Assembly: GCA_037447655.1 (NCBI GenBank)
Contig: JBBHKE010001456.1
Span: forward strand, 1-62,000
Direction: 5' to 3'
Length of the DNA stretch: 62,000 nucleotides
Source: Zygnema cylindricum
Lineage: Eukaryota > Streptophyta > Zygnematophyceae > Zygnematales > Zygnemataceae
Positions 11,411 to 22,900 of this stretch are shown here, piece by piece. The notes beneath the pieces are model-generated. The model was given only the letters and a program-made list of their open reading frames with translations, made no database searches and had not been told where the DNA came from. The first letter of the stretch is position 1, and every line of letters starts with the position of its first letter. Made by a program: the position numbers and the translations under genes.

Positions 11411-12402
11411 GGGCACTTTCCCATGTGCTAAAGTTACAGTTATTTTCTGTCGTTTTCCTTTATAACTTGGAAAAAAAGGAAAAAATCTGCAACCGTACCA
11501 AAAAATTCAAATGACCACCGTACAAGTTACGTTCCATTAAAACTTTAGTTGTATCGCAGTTTGTCGTCTATCGCGATTCAGTTTATCGTTTAGCGAGTTT
11601 CGACCCACATTCAGATCATCTTCAAACTTTAATAAAATCACCTCGCGAGGTGATTTTAAATAAAGTTCCACGACGTGGCCAAATATGCATATAATTTCGC
11701 ACGCGCCGGAGGTTTTTGACAAAGTTTTCCTCAAAAAAAACCAGACTCCACGTTTACAGCCTGTACGTACTTTTTTCTGTGCACCTTTTTTCGTACAGAG
11801 GCAGTTGAGGGGTCTCAACCAACGGACGCCATTTCGCAAAAGCGAAGTCCGTGAAAGGGCCTCTCTCTCTCTCCCTCTCCCACTAACGCTTATATCTCAC
11901 AATTCTTACAATGAAAAAAGACAAGAAAGGTATCAAATGAAAGATCTATGAAAACGATTTCTTTCGACTATCTTTGAGCGTATTTTGATGGCAAGTAGAG
12001 TAAGAAAAGACAAAAAACAACAATCGGAAAATCATGGCGGAAAGTTTTAGAAGTTGTGACGTGGGCGCTGTCATAGTTGAGCATGACGCGCGTGATGTCA
12101 CAATGTAACAAACCCTAAACAGCTGCAATACCTCCACGTCGACAATGTGGCGTGTACATGTTTTTGAAGTGACAGAAACTGTTCAACGTGCGGGTGGACG
12201 TCTGAAATCGAAATTGAGTGGAAGTTTCGCAACATTTTGTGTACCGTTTATGTGTCACATGTTTCGTACACGTCTACGCTTGTCACTTTTTTAAGTAACA
12301 AGTTATTTGCGATTACATCGGAATGCTCATAAAGATGTACGGAGAATCTTCGCTAGAAACAAAGTTACAAGATTAAAGTTTCGGTTACATGGGAAAGTGC
12401 CC
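11411..12402 (+). mobile_element. PIF/Harbinger-like MITE H1
   Basis: It begins GGGCACTTTCCCATGTGC and ends ACATGGGAAAGTGCCC. It is flanked by TTA on both sides (11408-11410 and 12403-12405), the 3-bp TWA duplication of PIF/Harbinger elements. No transposase is present. A perfect palindrome centred on CGCG lies about 225-250 bp from the left end. Closely related to H4 at 57905. Confidence 0.8.
11638..11662. repeat. Conserved internal palindrome of H1
   Basis: The core AAATCACCTCGCGAGGTGATTT is a perfect palindrome. Related palindromes occur at the corresponding distance from the same end in H2 (about 13351), H4 (about 58139) and H5 (about 59195). Confidence 0.8.
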
Positions 12403-12800
12403 TTAGCCGCGAAAATTCAGACGTACGTTTAGAAAAGTTCCAAACAAATCAATATGTCATTTAGTACGCACGTTGGTTCGTTTCGTACAATTTTAGTACG
12501 AAACGTCACTTTCACTTTATGGAATTTCGTAGGAAGTTTCGAGTGCGAAATTTGCGACGCACGTTCGTGCGAAGTCGCGTTTCGTTTGTCGCGGGCTTTT
12601 GCACGTAAATGTTACGCAGTGAAACGTAGCGTTTGATTGGTTAAAAATGCTACGTAGTTAGTAAGTGATTTCGCACGTTTTTGCATTGGTCAGTCTGAGT
12701 CCTTGCTGATCAATGATTGGCCCAGGTAAAACCTGTTCAACGGAGCGTTGACTCTTGCTTGGCGAGTCGAGGGCGAAGGAGGATAAACAGTGAAGTCTAA

Positions 12801-13610
12801 GGGTATTTTCGCATGTAACCGAAACTTAGTCTTGCTACTTTTTTTTTAGCGAAGATTCTCCTTATAACTTTCAGAGTATTCGGATGTAAGCGCAAATAAC
12901 TTGTCACTTAAAAAAGTGACTTAAGTAGGCGTGTACGAAGAATTGTGACAGATGATTTGGTACATAATATGAGGCGAAACTTCCACTCGCCTTAAATTTG
13001 AGGCGCTTCTCCGCACGCTGTACAGTTTTTGTGACTTCGTAATGTCCGTACGCCACATTGTCAAAGTGTCGAAACCCTAAAATACCTTTCGCTGTCGCAC
13101 AGAATTTGCGGTTTCGATTATCGTCTTCCCACTTGCCGACAGGTGGCCAATATTTTTCATACGCCATATGTGTGAAAACACATGTTTTTTAGAGAGACGA
13201 CCCTTGTACGGATCAGCGCAAGCAAGACATTACGCACATGCTAGAAATGTGCAATGTGTTTTTTTTTTGGTACTCCGCGCACAAAAATTGTAAAAAACTT
13301 AAGACACGTACGATAGTGTCTGCCTATTCGCTCACCTTATTGGACTTTATTTTAAATCACCTCGCGAAGTGATTTGATGTAAAGTTTGAACATGTGGTGA
13401 AAGGACGCGAAAGTGGGTCGAAATGCGCTAAACGACAAAATGTATCGCGCTAGACGACAAACTACTGTATGTATAAAGTTCTAGGGTAATGCAACTTGTA
13501 CGGTGGTATTTTATTTTCTTTGGTACGGTTACGGATTTTCTCGTTTTTTTCTAAGTTATGGAGGAAAACGACAAAAATTAACTGTAACTTTAGCACATGC
13601 GAAAATACCC
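12801..13610 (-). mobile_element. PIF/Harbinger-like MITE H2
   Basis: It begins GGGTATTTTCGCATGTAACC and ends AGCACATGCGAAAATACCC, with TAA on both sides (12798-12800 and 13611-13613). It is oriented opposite to H1. Near 13351 it carries AAATCACCTCGCGAAGTGATTT, one mismatch from the H1 palindrome. It interrupts the same LTR as H1. Confidence 0.8.
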
Positions 13611-14008
13611 TAAGAGGAGAGTAGACATCTTTTCCTTTGGAAAAATTTGTGGAAGTTTTGACTTATCTTGATCTTGAGTGAATAATACCAAATTGGAGCA
13701 ATGGCATTTTTGCACTTAAATCTCTTACAAACTAAGTAGTGTTTTAGTAGTTATGAGATATAATTATTTAAGAGTGGAGAGCCGTGGAAATACATTAATA
13801 AGAAGGGTTGAGCCACGATGGCAAGTGACCAAGCTAATGTTATGTGGACAGAAGCTTCTTCTAATTTAAAGTTTATTTCTTTATGTGAGTGTTTTCCAAT
13901 GTGAACGTGTGATTTTCCAATGTGTGGAATGTGTGGTTGAAATTGGTTGTAGTAATGGAATTTAATGAAAGGTAGGAGATCATATTACATTACACTATGG
14001 GAAAAATA

Positions 14009-14432
14009 TAGTGTTGTGTATCGGTGGCCATTTGTCGATAACCGATATGCCTTTTTTTTGGCCTAGCAATAATCAATATATTGACATAATGTATCGGTAC
14101 CGGTGTTATTGGGATAAAAATCGATGTTATCGATTTTTAATCGCGATAACTCCGATTCGATAATTGTACGGTTTATACCGTAGAACGATTACGGCGTAGT
14201 CCACGTACAGAACAGATTGGCATACGTGGCAAGCCACGTTATATATAGTGAAAAATAATCGACAGTATGTTTTAAAGTACGTTTATATAGCGTACTACAT
14301 TTTTTTCCACTTATCGCCGATAAAGAATTTGTTGGTCTCGGAGCGATATATTGAGACCCCTCACCGTTTGGTAACCGATAACTATCGGTATCTGTTTGAT
14401 CACGATAAGTTTTGATCCGATACGGAACACCG
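14009..14432 (-). mobile_element. hAT-like MITE T2
   Basis: It begins TAGTGTTGTGTATCGG and ends in a degenerate CCGATACGGAACACCG. Flanks GAAAAATA (14001-14008) and GAAAAATG (14433-14440) form an 8-bp duplication with one mismatch. Orientation is opposite to T1. Confidence 0.75.
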
Positions 14433-16827
14433 GAAAAATGTATCCAAATTGGAGTTATGCATAAATTAAAGTTAACATTTTCTTGGCGAAAGGCTTGAAC
14501 CCAAATTAGAGCTAATAACACTAATTGTTTTTTTACACTAAATATTTTTTAACGCTAATATGGATTCACCGTGTGACCCCCGCCTACTTGCCTTGTTTGA
14601 GTGGTACAACGTAGGCTTGTCTCCAGACATTAAAAATCGTCAGTTTTTTACTTGAGCGCAAAGTGTTAGTGGACAATCTAAATATAAGATTTGTACGGAA
14701 GGAAAAATCTCTAACAACATAAAACAAGACAAAAAAGTGCGGGAAACCACTTAGGACAAAAGGAAAGGCAAAAGGAGCTAGGAGATCCTCAGCATAGATT
14801 TTATGGCGGATTTTGGTGGATGTGCATCCACCTTGTCGTTAGCCACATAACGTCTGTGGCGTGTGAAGTATACAACGGTCGTTCATCATTTGCTCTTCAT
14901 TTTTATTATACACGTGGACAGTAGTGTCAACAGGCTGAATTGAGTGAGTGATTCGCGATTGCTGAAACAAAAAAATCGAACGGTCTACCCCTGGACCCTT
15001 GTGAATCTCGATGAATTTTATGTTTCGAAAAAAAGAAGAAAAGTTTTTATTGCAAAAATTGCGATGGGAAAGCCATCTTAGTACAAAAAAGGTAAAACTG
15101 AAAAAAAACATTTGGAGACTACAAGAGTCACCAAAATGTAATCTACGCCTAGAAACAAAAAAGAAAGACAACAAAAATAACAAGAGCAAAGAACCAAAAC
15201 AAAACAATAACAGACTGAGACCGCCTACAAAATGAAAAAACCTAGACTAGACTACCCGTAGGCAAACTAAGGTCCACAACCACGGCGATCATGGATGTGA
15301 ACCGGGTCCCTTGGCGGAAGGTATGGAAGACCCCGCCGATAGTCCGTGAGTGTGCTACGTCGAAGGAGAGCCGCCGCTTGGGCACGTTGAAGTGCAATTG
15401 AGACACACTGACGGTAAAACGCAACTAATAGACTCGATGGAGGACTCCCTAGACCTCGAGATTCAAACGTTCTTCGCGCACACTGTCGAAGGAAGTCATC
15501 GAAAGACTTGTCTAAAGAACCAAAAACCTCCGCACTCACTTTCGCGTGTCGACGCCTCATATGTGACACTCTTTTTGTGCGATTGTACCAAATATTGAGC
15601 AATATTAGTGCGGACTGACACATTTTGTACACTACACTGTTTAAAAACTGTCTAAATTAGTAAATTATTCACGCGTGTAGTGCGGGGTCGCCCATGTAGC
15701 GTTTCCAGACCCTTTCCAGTTTCCACATCTCCATAGAATATTTGAAAGGGAACTGCTAATCGCAGCGACAATTTTTGCTGTGCGTAGGTACTTGCGTCAT
15801 CTTGTCAAAAACTGTACATTTTAAGTACAGATTAGTACAAGCTACGTACCTTTGAGTTTATGCTTGACGGTCAATCCGTCGAACAGCTTTGACTTGCGAG
15901 ATATTTTAACGACTGGTTAAAAAAGTGCCGCGCTTGCGAGCGTCGGCCGTCATAAAAAAAACAGCAATTCACACGGCCGGCCAAGGCTTACTGTAGTAAA
16001 ACTGCGGCAACCACATGTAAATAAAATTGTTGCGTGCAGACACTTTCTCACTTCACTTTCTTCACTTGATCGACTTTGGATGTGCTGATACGTTTGGCCA
16101 GCGTACGGAAAATGCTGTGTTCTTCGGTTGATGTCGGTGCACCTACGCTGTTGTCGGTGCATTAGGTTAGGAATGCGGAAAAAAAGTTCCATACTATTAT
16201 TTGCAAACGCTTTGTGTTCTACGCTTTGCGAACTTTTGTGCGGCGTTTCTGCCGTGTCAATCCGTACTAAACGCACACGAAGATATACGGCCTGAGCCTG
16301 CGCCCTAGATTTGAGATCTGCGGTTAGCGACTTTGCCGCGCATGGTAAATGCGTACGAAAAAAGTAAAATGCGCACTTAAAGGACAATATTCCTGCGTGA
16401 TCGTACTTAAAATCTTTAGGGTACGTTTTCTTATCTTGTACGAAGTTTATTTCGTTTCGTGCGAGTTAAGTTCAACGTAACCATAGTTAAAAAGTAGGCG
16501 TTTTTATGGTAGGCCTTTGGTCGGTGCCTTTATCGTAAGTTGTGTTATGGGCTTTTCATGTGATCTTCTTAGATCGCTACTTTGATCAGCGACCGTCCGA
16601 TCGTTCGAATCTGACGGTGTAAATATTTTTTTTTGGTCCGAATGTTTAAATTGGTTCAATTTTTGGTCCGAATGTTTTAATTGGTCCGGATAGGTCCGAA
16701 CACAATATGGGTATTAAGGTCATATTGTATGTTTTGCATACAATAGGCATATTGTATGGGCCTACTTTCACCTACTTTTGAACTATGAACGTAACGCTTC
16801 GCGATTACATTCCAATTTGGCGGCTAA
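14433..16827. other. About 2.4 kb without a recognised gene
   Basis: Short antiparallel open stretches occur (for example reverse strand 15267-15632, 121 codons, and 15950-16387, 145 codons) but show no known domain. The sequence is rich in GTAC and CGTAC words like the MITEs around it. At 16630-16690 the word TTTGGTCCGAATGTTT is repeated twice. Confidence 0.4.
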
Positions 16828-17532
16828 GGGTACTTTCGCATGTGCTAAAGTTACAGTTATTTTCTGTCGTTTTCCTCTGTAACTTAGAAAAAAACGAGAA
16901 AATCTGTAGCCGTACCAAAAAAACGAAATTAATACCGTACAAGTTACATTACCTTGCGTCATCTTGGAACTTGAAAGGTACAGCGATTTGGCAGTATTAT
17001 CATCACGACCCACTTCCAGCTCATCTTCACACTTGCACTGAAATCAAATCGCGACCTGCTTTTAATCAAAATACTAACCTATTGACGAATAGAAAACCTG
17101 GGTTGCACGCGTCAAAAGTTTTCATTTGTTTTTTTGCAGTTGGGAGAATACACGAAAAAAAATTTGTTTGTCCGTTTGCTTATGTTGTCCACTTGTGGGC
17201 ATCTACAAATTTCATTTTGTAGACGTAGGCGATTGCTTATGTCGTTCACCTGTGGGCGTCAACAAATGACAATTGGCGTCGACAATTGTCCCAGTATGTC
17301 AGGAGCTCTTTGCGGCGTACAAATGTCCGCAGTTTGTTCCGAGATCGTTGGCGTCTACAAATGTTAGCAGTTTGTCGGCGTCTACAGGTGTCGCAAGTAT
17401 AACTGCCACATATTCAAAATAATGAGCGCGCAAGTAACGATTGACATAGGCACACTTTGAAAAGTACACCGTAAAATCAACGCTAAGTTCCAAAATAACG
17501 TTTCAAAATATCGGTTACATGGGGAGACGCCC
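16828..17532 (+). mobile_element. PIF/Harbinger-like MITE H3
   Basis: It begins GGGTACTTTCGCATGTGC, followed by the CTAAAGTTACAGTTATTTTC sub-terminal block also seen in H1 and H4, and ends TTACATGGGGAGACGCCC. TAA flanks both ends (16825-16827 and 17533-17535). The interior differs from H1 and contains several GGCGTCTACAAATGT-like repeats between 17170 and 17390. Confidence 0.75.
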
Positions 17533-17994
17533 TAACCCGGAATTTTTAAATAATGTAATAAATAGTGTCTTGTGACGCGCCACGTGACAGAACTTTAACT
17601 ACTGCGTCTATCTCAACCGATGAGGTGTACATTTGTACCCGACAATTAATAACAGTACACTCCAAAAAAGATGTTTTCCACGATTTTGTCAGTTTTTTTT
17701 TTCTAGTCTGCATAGTATCGAGCTATCACTATCCCCTTTATTTTTGTAATTTTGTTTCAACCTTCGAACACATTTTTCTCCGTACATACTTGTCAAATTA
17801 TCAATCGAATGGTCGCAATGAAAAGGTAATATTATTACCTCCCAATTGGCGTCGTGCAAGTGAAATGGGACAGGTGTGCACGGGAAAGGGGTGATTTAAC
17901 TATCGAAAAATCAGTAATGTCCAATAGCGGTACGCAGTGCAGTCTGCAGATAATTATTTTCGGTACAAATAGAGTGGCGCTGCGGCATACAGTA

Positions 17995-18191
17995 CACCGC
18001 CAATCGCTATTAGAGTCAAGGATTAAATAGAGTCAAAAAACAATTAGCGTTATTGATTCTAATTTAGTACCTGAGACGTGGCAGATTATGGTCCACGTAC
18101 TTAAATAGCGTTATTAATTGTATTTCAGGCATTTTTTTTTGAAAAAAGGGCACCGAATTGGCGTTATATACTCTAATAGCGATTGACGGTG
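17995..18191. mobile_element. Small MITE with TA duplication (mariner/Stowaway-like)
   Basis: The terminal inverted repeats are CACCGCCAATCGCTATTAGA at the left and its near-complement ending GCGATTGACGGTG at the right, and TA is present on both sides. 197 bp. The same family (CACCGYGAATCG ends) occurs at 33250-33863 and as fragments near 39354. Confidence 0.7.
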
Positions 18192-18204
18192 TAGTATATC
18201 TGAG

Positions 18205-18345
18205 ACTCGTAGGGTAAGGGGGGGAGGGTGGAAGAGTGAGGAGTGGACAAATGTAGATTGCTCACTGGCGGGGGAGGAGGGAAGCGAGAGGAGAAATCTT
18301 GATCCTCGAGGAGGAGGGGGGGCAATGGGAGGGGAGAGATGTGTT
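18205..18345 (+). repeat. G-rich stretch
   Basis: Runs of 4 to 7 guanines separated by short spacers (for example GGGGGGGGAGGG at about 18220 and GGAGGAGGGGGGGC at about 18312) could form G-quadruplexes on the plus strand. Confidence 0.5.
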
Positions 18346-18477
18346 TGTCAATTTATTGTCGATGCCAATAAAGAATCCCACAGAGTTTGAGTTTTAGAGG
18401 CTGTAAAACCAGAATTTACATTTCTCAATTTGAATTCGGACCAATGTAACCGAGTTTTAGTTAAAATTCGTTTTACA

Positions 18478-18634
18478 AGTCTACTCTTTGCCAGATTGTG
18501 GTTGTACTAACACACATAAAAATGTTTTTTTCTTCTCGCCCTGCCCGTTTAATCTTTGAACGGACTGGACACATGTCAACATGCCCATGGAGCCCCAACT
18601 TCCACAGCCCGTTGTTGTTAGAGTGGAGCAATTA
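18478..18634 (+). repeat. Direct repeat, copy 1 (about 150 bp)
   Basis: It matches 18893-19040 with small indels. Shared words are GTCTACTCTTTGCCAG, TCTCGCCCTGCCCG, CATGTCAACATGCCCATGG and CGTTGTTGTTAGAGTGGAGC. The copies are about 260 bp apart. No element ends are obvious. Confidence 0.75.
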
Positions 18635-18892
18635 TGAAGAAAAAATGTGAAACCACAAGGCATCCTACTAATATGTCGCTGGGGAATGTTCGCTTGTCTT
18701 TAAAGAGTGTCTCTAACCACTTTTAGAAAAAGCCGCGACCAAAAAAGTATCATAAACACTAATAGCGATGTGGTTTTACAACATCAGCACATGACATCAC
18801 ATAACAAACCTCTCTAGTTTTTCGTTAGGTCGTTAAAAGTCTCTCTGTAGACTTGTTGAGACGCGTAACCAGCACTCGTATTGAAGTACAAG

Positions 18893-19040
18893 TCTACTCT
18901 TTGCCAGCTTATGGTTGCACACATAAAAATTATTTTTTTTCTCGCCCTGCCCGTTTTATTCTTTGAACGGACTGGACACATGTCAACATGCCCATGGAGC
19001 CCCAACTTCCACTCCCGTTGTTGTTAGAGTGGAGCATTTA
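18893..19040 (+). repeat. Direct repeat, copy 2 (about 150 bp)
   Basis: Second copy of the repeat at 18478-18634, lacking a few bases after the GTTGCACACATAAAAA word. Confidence 0.75.
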
Positions 19041-19917
19041 TGACTGCATTTCAACCAAGCTATCTATATGCAATTTCCATAAACAGAAGGGATTCACCAA
19101 TCAAAAACACAAATCCGTGGAAAACATTCGTGGACACTGCACCACCTATCGCCATTATTGTTGAATTTTCTTTTTAACCCTCCTTAAATCAACGTTTCAC
19201 CGTTAATTCTGTTACTGTAGAATTCCGGCGCATTTTTGTGCAAATAATGGTAATGAACCAATGCTCACCAGGACAAACTGCATTACTAAAAATATTGTTG
19301 GAAGTTGAACTTATATAGACGACTTGAAAAAGCACTAAATGGATAACATTTAGCCATGTCTTGGACATGACCATTTTGTTGTTTAGCATCCTTAATGTGT
19401 CTCCTGATGTAATCAATGGAGTGACAAACAAAGTTTTAAAAACTCTGGAGTCCATCAATATTCGACTTTTTTTGAACGAAGTATGACTGTCACATTTCAA
19501 CCAATGGAAACAAAACACTGAATGAACAGAAAGCCTAATCTGAACCATTATTTGGGATCTGTGTGAGTATTTTTAGTTTTGCTTTGGCTTTTCCTTTCTT
19601 TTGTTTCCATGCACTACGGCTTACCATCGAGTAGTTTCCGTAATATTTTTTATTACGAGTTAAAAAAAAATCCATAACCTTTACTCCTCATAACAGATCC
19701 TGCAAACTATGTTTCCTAACAAACTCTCAAACAAATTATTTTTTCGTTTAGTTCAATCAATACAGAAATGTACACCACAATTCACATTTTCACACTTTTA
19801 TATTTCAGAAGGGCAATAACGATCCATCAAATTGACAGTTCAAGCTTTTTTTCGACTATTGAGAGAATATTAAAAACTTTTTCACCTGCATACAAATTTC
19901 CTTCTCTCTTTTATTTT

Positions 19918-22900
19918 TCACTTCAAGTTTACTCCGATCCCAAAATCAGCATAAGCAGACAACGGTGAAGACTTCATGTGACTTTGCAATCGCGTGTTTG
20001 TCGATTTATAAACTTGTAGAGGATGTTCCGGAATAAACAACTTATCTGGATAAAAAAAAACAAAAAAGAAAAGTTTGAAAAAAAAAAAAATCCAATAGTG
20101 GACAGGTGTCAACAAACCAGACAGTAAATTGAATGCACTGAGTATACAAATGAATAATAATGTAGTTGTATACTAGACTTTCAATTGACACACAGGTTTA
20201 ACAAAAAATAAAAACATACGCTGATCCGGTGATGCAGTTAAGAAAAACGACACTATTCATCGCTATTAAAGGTACTATCAATTTTTAATACCAAATTATA
20301 ATAAACAACATTAAATAAGAAGTTGAGTGACGTGGCAGCATGCGATCCGCTCCTTAAACTAGTGCTACAACACTATTTAAGTATATTTAAGTGAGGGACA
20401 ACCAAAAACCACACAGTCAAATTAGTGTTATTTACTCTCATACTGATGGACGAGTGGTGCCCACCATAGGATACCAGCCACCATCATATGAAAGAGAAGG
20501 CCCGATGCTCCGAACTTAAAACCACAGTAAAAGAATATTCTGACAAAACCTCACCAAGTTCTGGCCTAAAAAACACGACAAAGGGAGCATACCACGACGC
20601 TTTGTCGCAACGTGAAGAGTGTCCAATGTGATGATGCCATCTGTCAAAGGCAAAAGCTCACACTGTACTTCAGCGGTACCATTTGGAGGAACCCGTCTGC
20701 AACCAATCACAATGTAAACAAAATATGTGAAAATTCACAAACCATTCTGTAAATAATTACATTCAAATGTCATCTAGAACGTCTAGCCAAATCCAGATCA
20801 AAATTGAACTCTGAATCGGAAATCAAACGTAATATTAATGTCGCGCCTTAAAGTGATTTAAAGTCCAATCCCAATCCATACCCAGAAAGGAGTAATCCTC
20901 ACGACAAGCTCATTACATTCAGACAACATCCCAATCGTAATCTTTAACCTAACACCTAAATCCCACACATCCCAAATCCCAACTCCAATAAAAAATCTCT
21001 GCATAAATGGCCAAACCTCTGGAAAAATAACACATAATGATTCCCTCCACACAAATACAAATAAGAAAAGTGACCATTGCCCCCAAAAACAATAGCCAGA
21101 GCTCAGAGCTCATTTTGCAAAGATTAAAAAAAAAAATACGAAAAAGAAACCTGAAAATAAGAGAAAAAAACTGAAAAAAACTAAACTGAAATAGCTGATA
21201 GTGTAGGTAAAATTGATACAAAAAAACATACCCAATAGGGACTACAGATTGGAGCCACAAATGTGATCGATCATATAACTGTTCTGCGACAAGTTCTGCG
21301 GCCGACGTCGTTCTTTCGATAACTCCGGTGGTTCGTAATCGTAAATTTTCGAGAGTCGCAGAAGAAATTCCAAGTAAGCTTTCCATTCGTCGAACAGGCG
21401 GCAAAGAAATGATTCGCGACAAGAAAGCCCCTGAGGGCTGGTTTCAAACAATGGCAAAATTTTAGCAAAAGAAGTTAAAGAACTGGCCAAATGAAAAAGG
21501 ATATAAACGATGACTGACAGATGAAAAGACTAAGGAAAGTGATTTGTCATTCAACAACGTATTTTCAATATTCAACCCCACATTAAATATACTAGTCATT
21601 TACACAACGAGCCATCCCCAATAATTCCTCTTCACCAGACTTCTTCTGCAAATTCCCTTTAATTCTCCTCTTTGAAATCACCTGTTGCGAAAAACTCGAC
21701 ACAGATCTCATCAGTTTTTTGCTCCCAAACGATTCCAGTCTTCTGTCCTTCTCTCCTTCCACTTCTACCTTCATCTTAAATGGTTGTCCCTCTCCTTTTG
21801 ATGATGTGTTTGACATTGAAACATGTTGTTCCCCATTGGAGTTTCCTTCACCCTGACTTTCCGTCGTGTCGTTCATTTCTTGAAAAGAGCCTTGAGGACT
21901 TCCAGGAAAGGAGAGACGAGAAAGAGCGGTAGTTGCCAGGGAGCTCGGGGCTAGGAGCGTGAGATTGAGTTCAGAAGAAGTTAGATTTGTGGCACTGACT
22001 GTAACCATCTGCAAGGAAGAAGAAGAGAAGGTGAGAAGATGACTGGGGAGAGGGAGAGGGAGAGGGGGAGAGGGAGAAAGAAAGGGGGGGAAGAGAGGGA
22101 GAGGGAGAGGGAGAGGGAGCGAGGGAGAGGGAGAGGGAGAAGGAGAGAAGGAGAGAAGGAAAAAGAAAGGGGGGAGGAGAGGAGGGGGAGCGAGGGAGAG
22201 GGAGAGGGGGAGAGGGAGAGGGAGAGGGGGAGAGGGGGAGAGGGAGAGGGAGAGGGAGAGGGAGGGGGAGCGAGGGAGAGGGAGAGGGAGAGGGGGAGAG
22301 GGAGAAAGAAAGGGGGGGAGGAGAGAGGGAGAGGGAGAGGGAGAGGGAGAGGGAGAGGGTGAGGGAGAGGGTGAGGGAGAGGGCGAGGGGGAGGGGTAGG
22401 GGGAGGAAGAGGAAGAGGAAGAGGGAGAGGAGAGAGGGAGAGGGAGAGGGAGAGGGAGAGGGAGAGGGGGAGAGGGAGAGGGAGAGGGAGAGGGAGAGGG
22501 AGAGGGAGAGGGAGAGGGAGAGGGAGAGGGAGAGGGAGAGGGAGAGGGAGAGGGAGAGGGAGAGGGAGAGGGAGAGGGAGAGGGAGAGGGGAGAGGGAGA
22601 GGGAGAGGGAGAGGGAGAGGGAGAGGGAGAGGGAGAGGGAGAGGGAGAGGGAGAGGGAGAGGGAGAGGGAGAGGGAGAGGGAGAGGGAGAGGGAGAGGGA
22701 GAGGGAGAGGGAGAGGGAGAGGGAGAGGGAGAGGGAGAGGGAGAGGGAGAGGGAGAGGGAGAGGGAGAGGGAGAGGGAGAGGGAGAGGGAGAGGGAGAGG
22801 GAGAGGGAGAGGGAGAGGGAGAGGAGAGGGAGAGGGAGAGGGAGAGGGAGAGGGAGAGGGAGAGGGAGGGGGAGAGGGAGAGGGAGAGGGAGAGGGAGAG

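Larger units (their letters stand above)
11215..13989 (+). repeat. Second gypsy LTR (solo-like) split by two MITEs
   Basis: It starts TGTAACAGTAATAGCGG and ends ATATTACA. Removing the two PIF/Harbinger-like MITEs (11411-12402 and 12801-13610) and one 3-bp target copy each leaves 967 bp, matching the 965-bp LTR at 9654. No internal retrotransposon region follows. I could not find a 5-bp target duplication around it, so a rearranged LTR is as possible as a simple solo LTR. Confidence 0.7.

Noticed and set aside
15267-15632. 121-codon reverse-strand frame with coding-like composition
   Set aside because: No recognisable domain, an overlapping open frame on the opposite strand, and a setting among MITEs.
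19189-19548. 119-codon reverse-strand frame downstream of the TRIPP-like gene
   Set aside because: No motif and no splice context; likely chance in AT-rich sequence.
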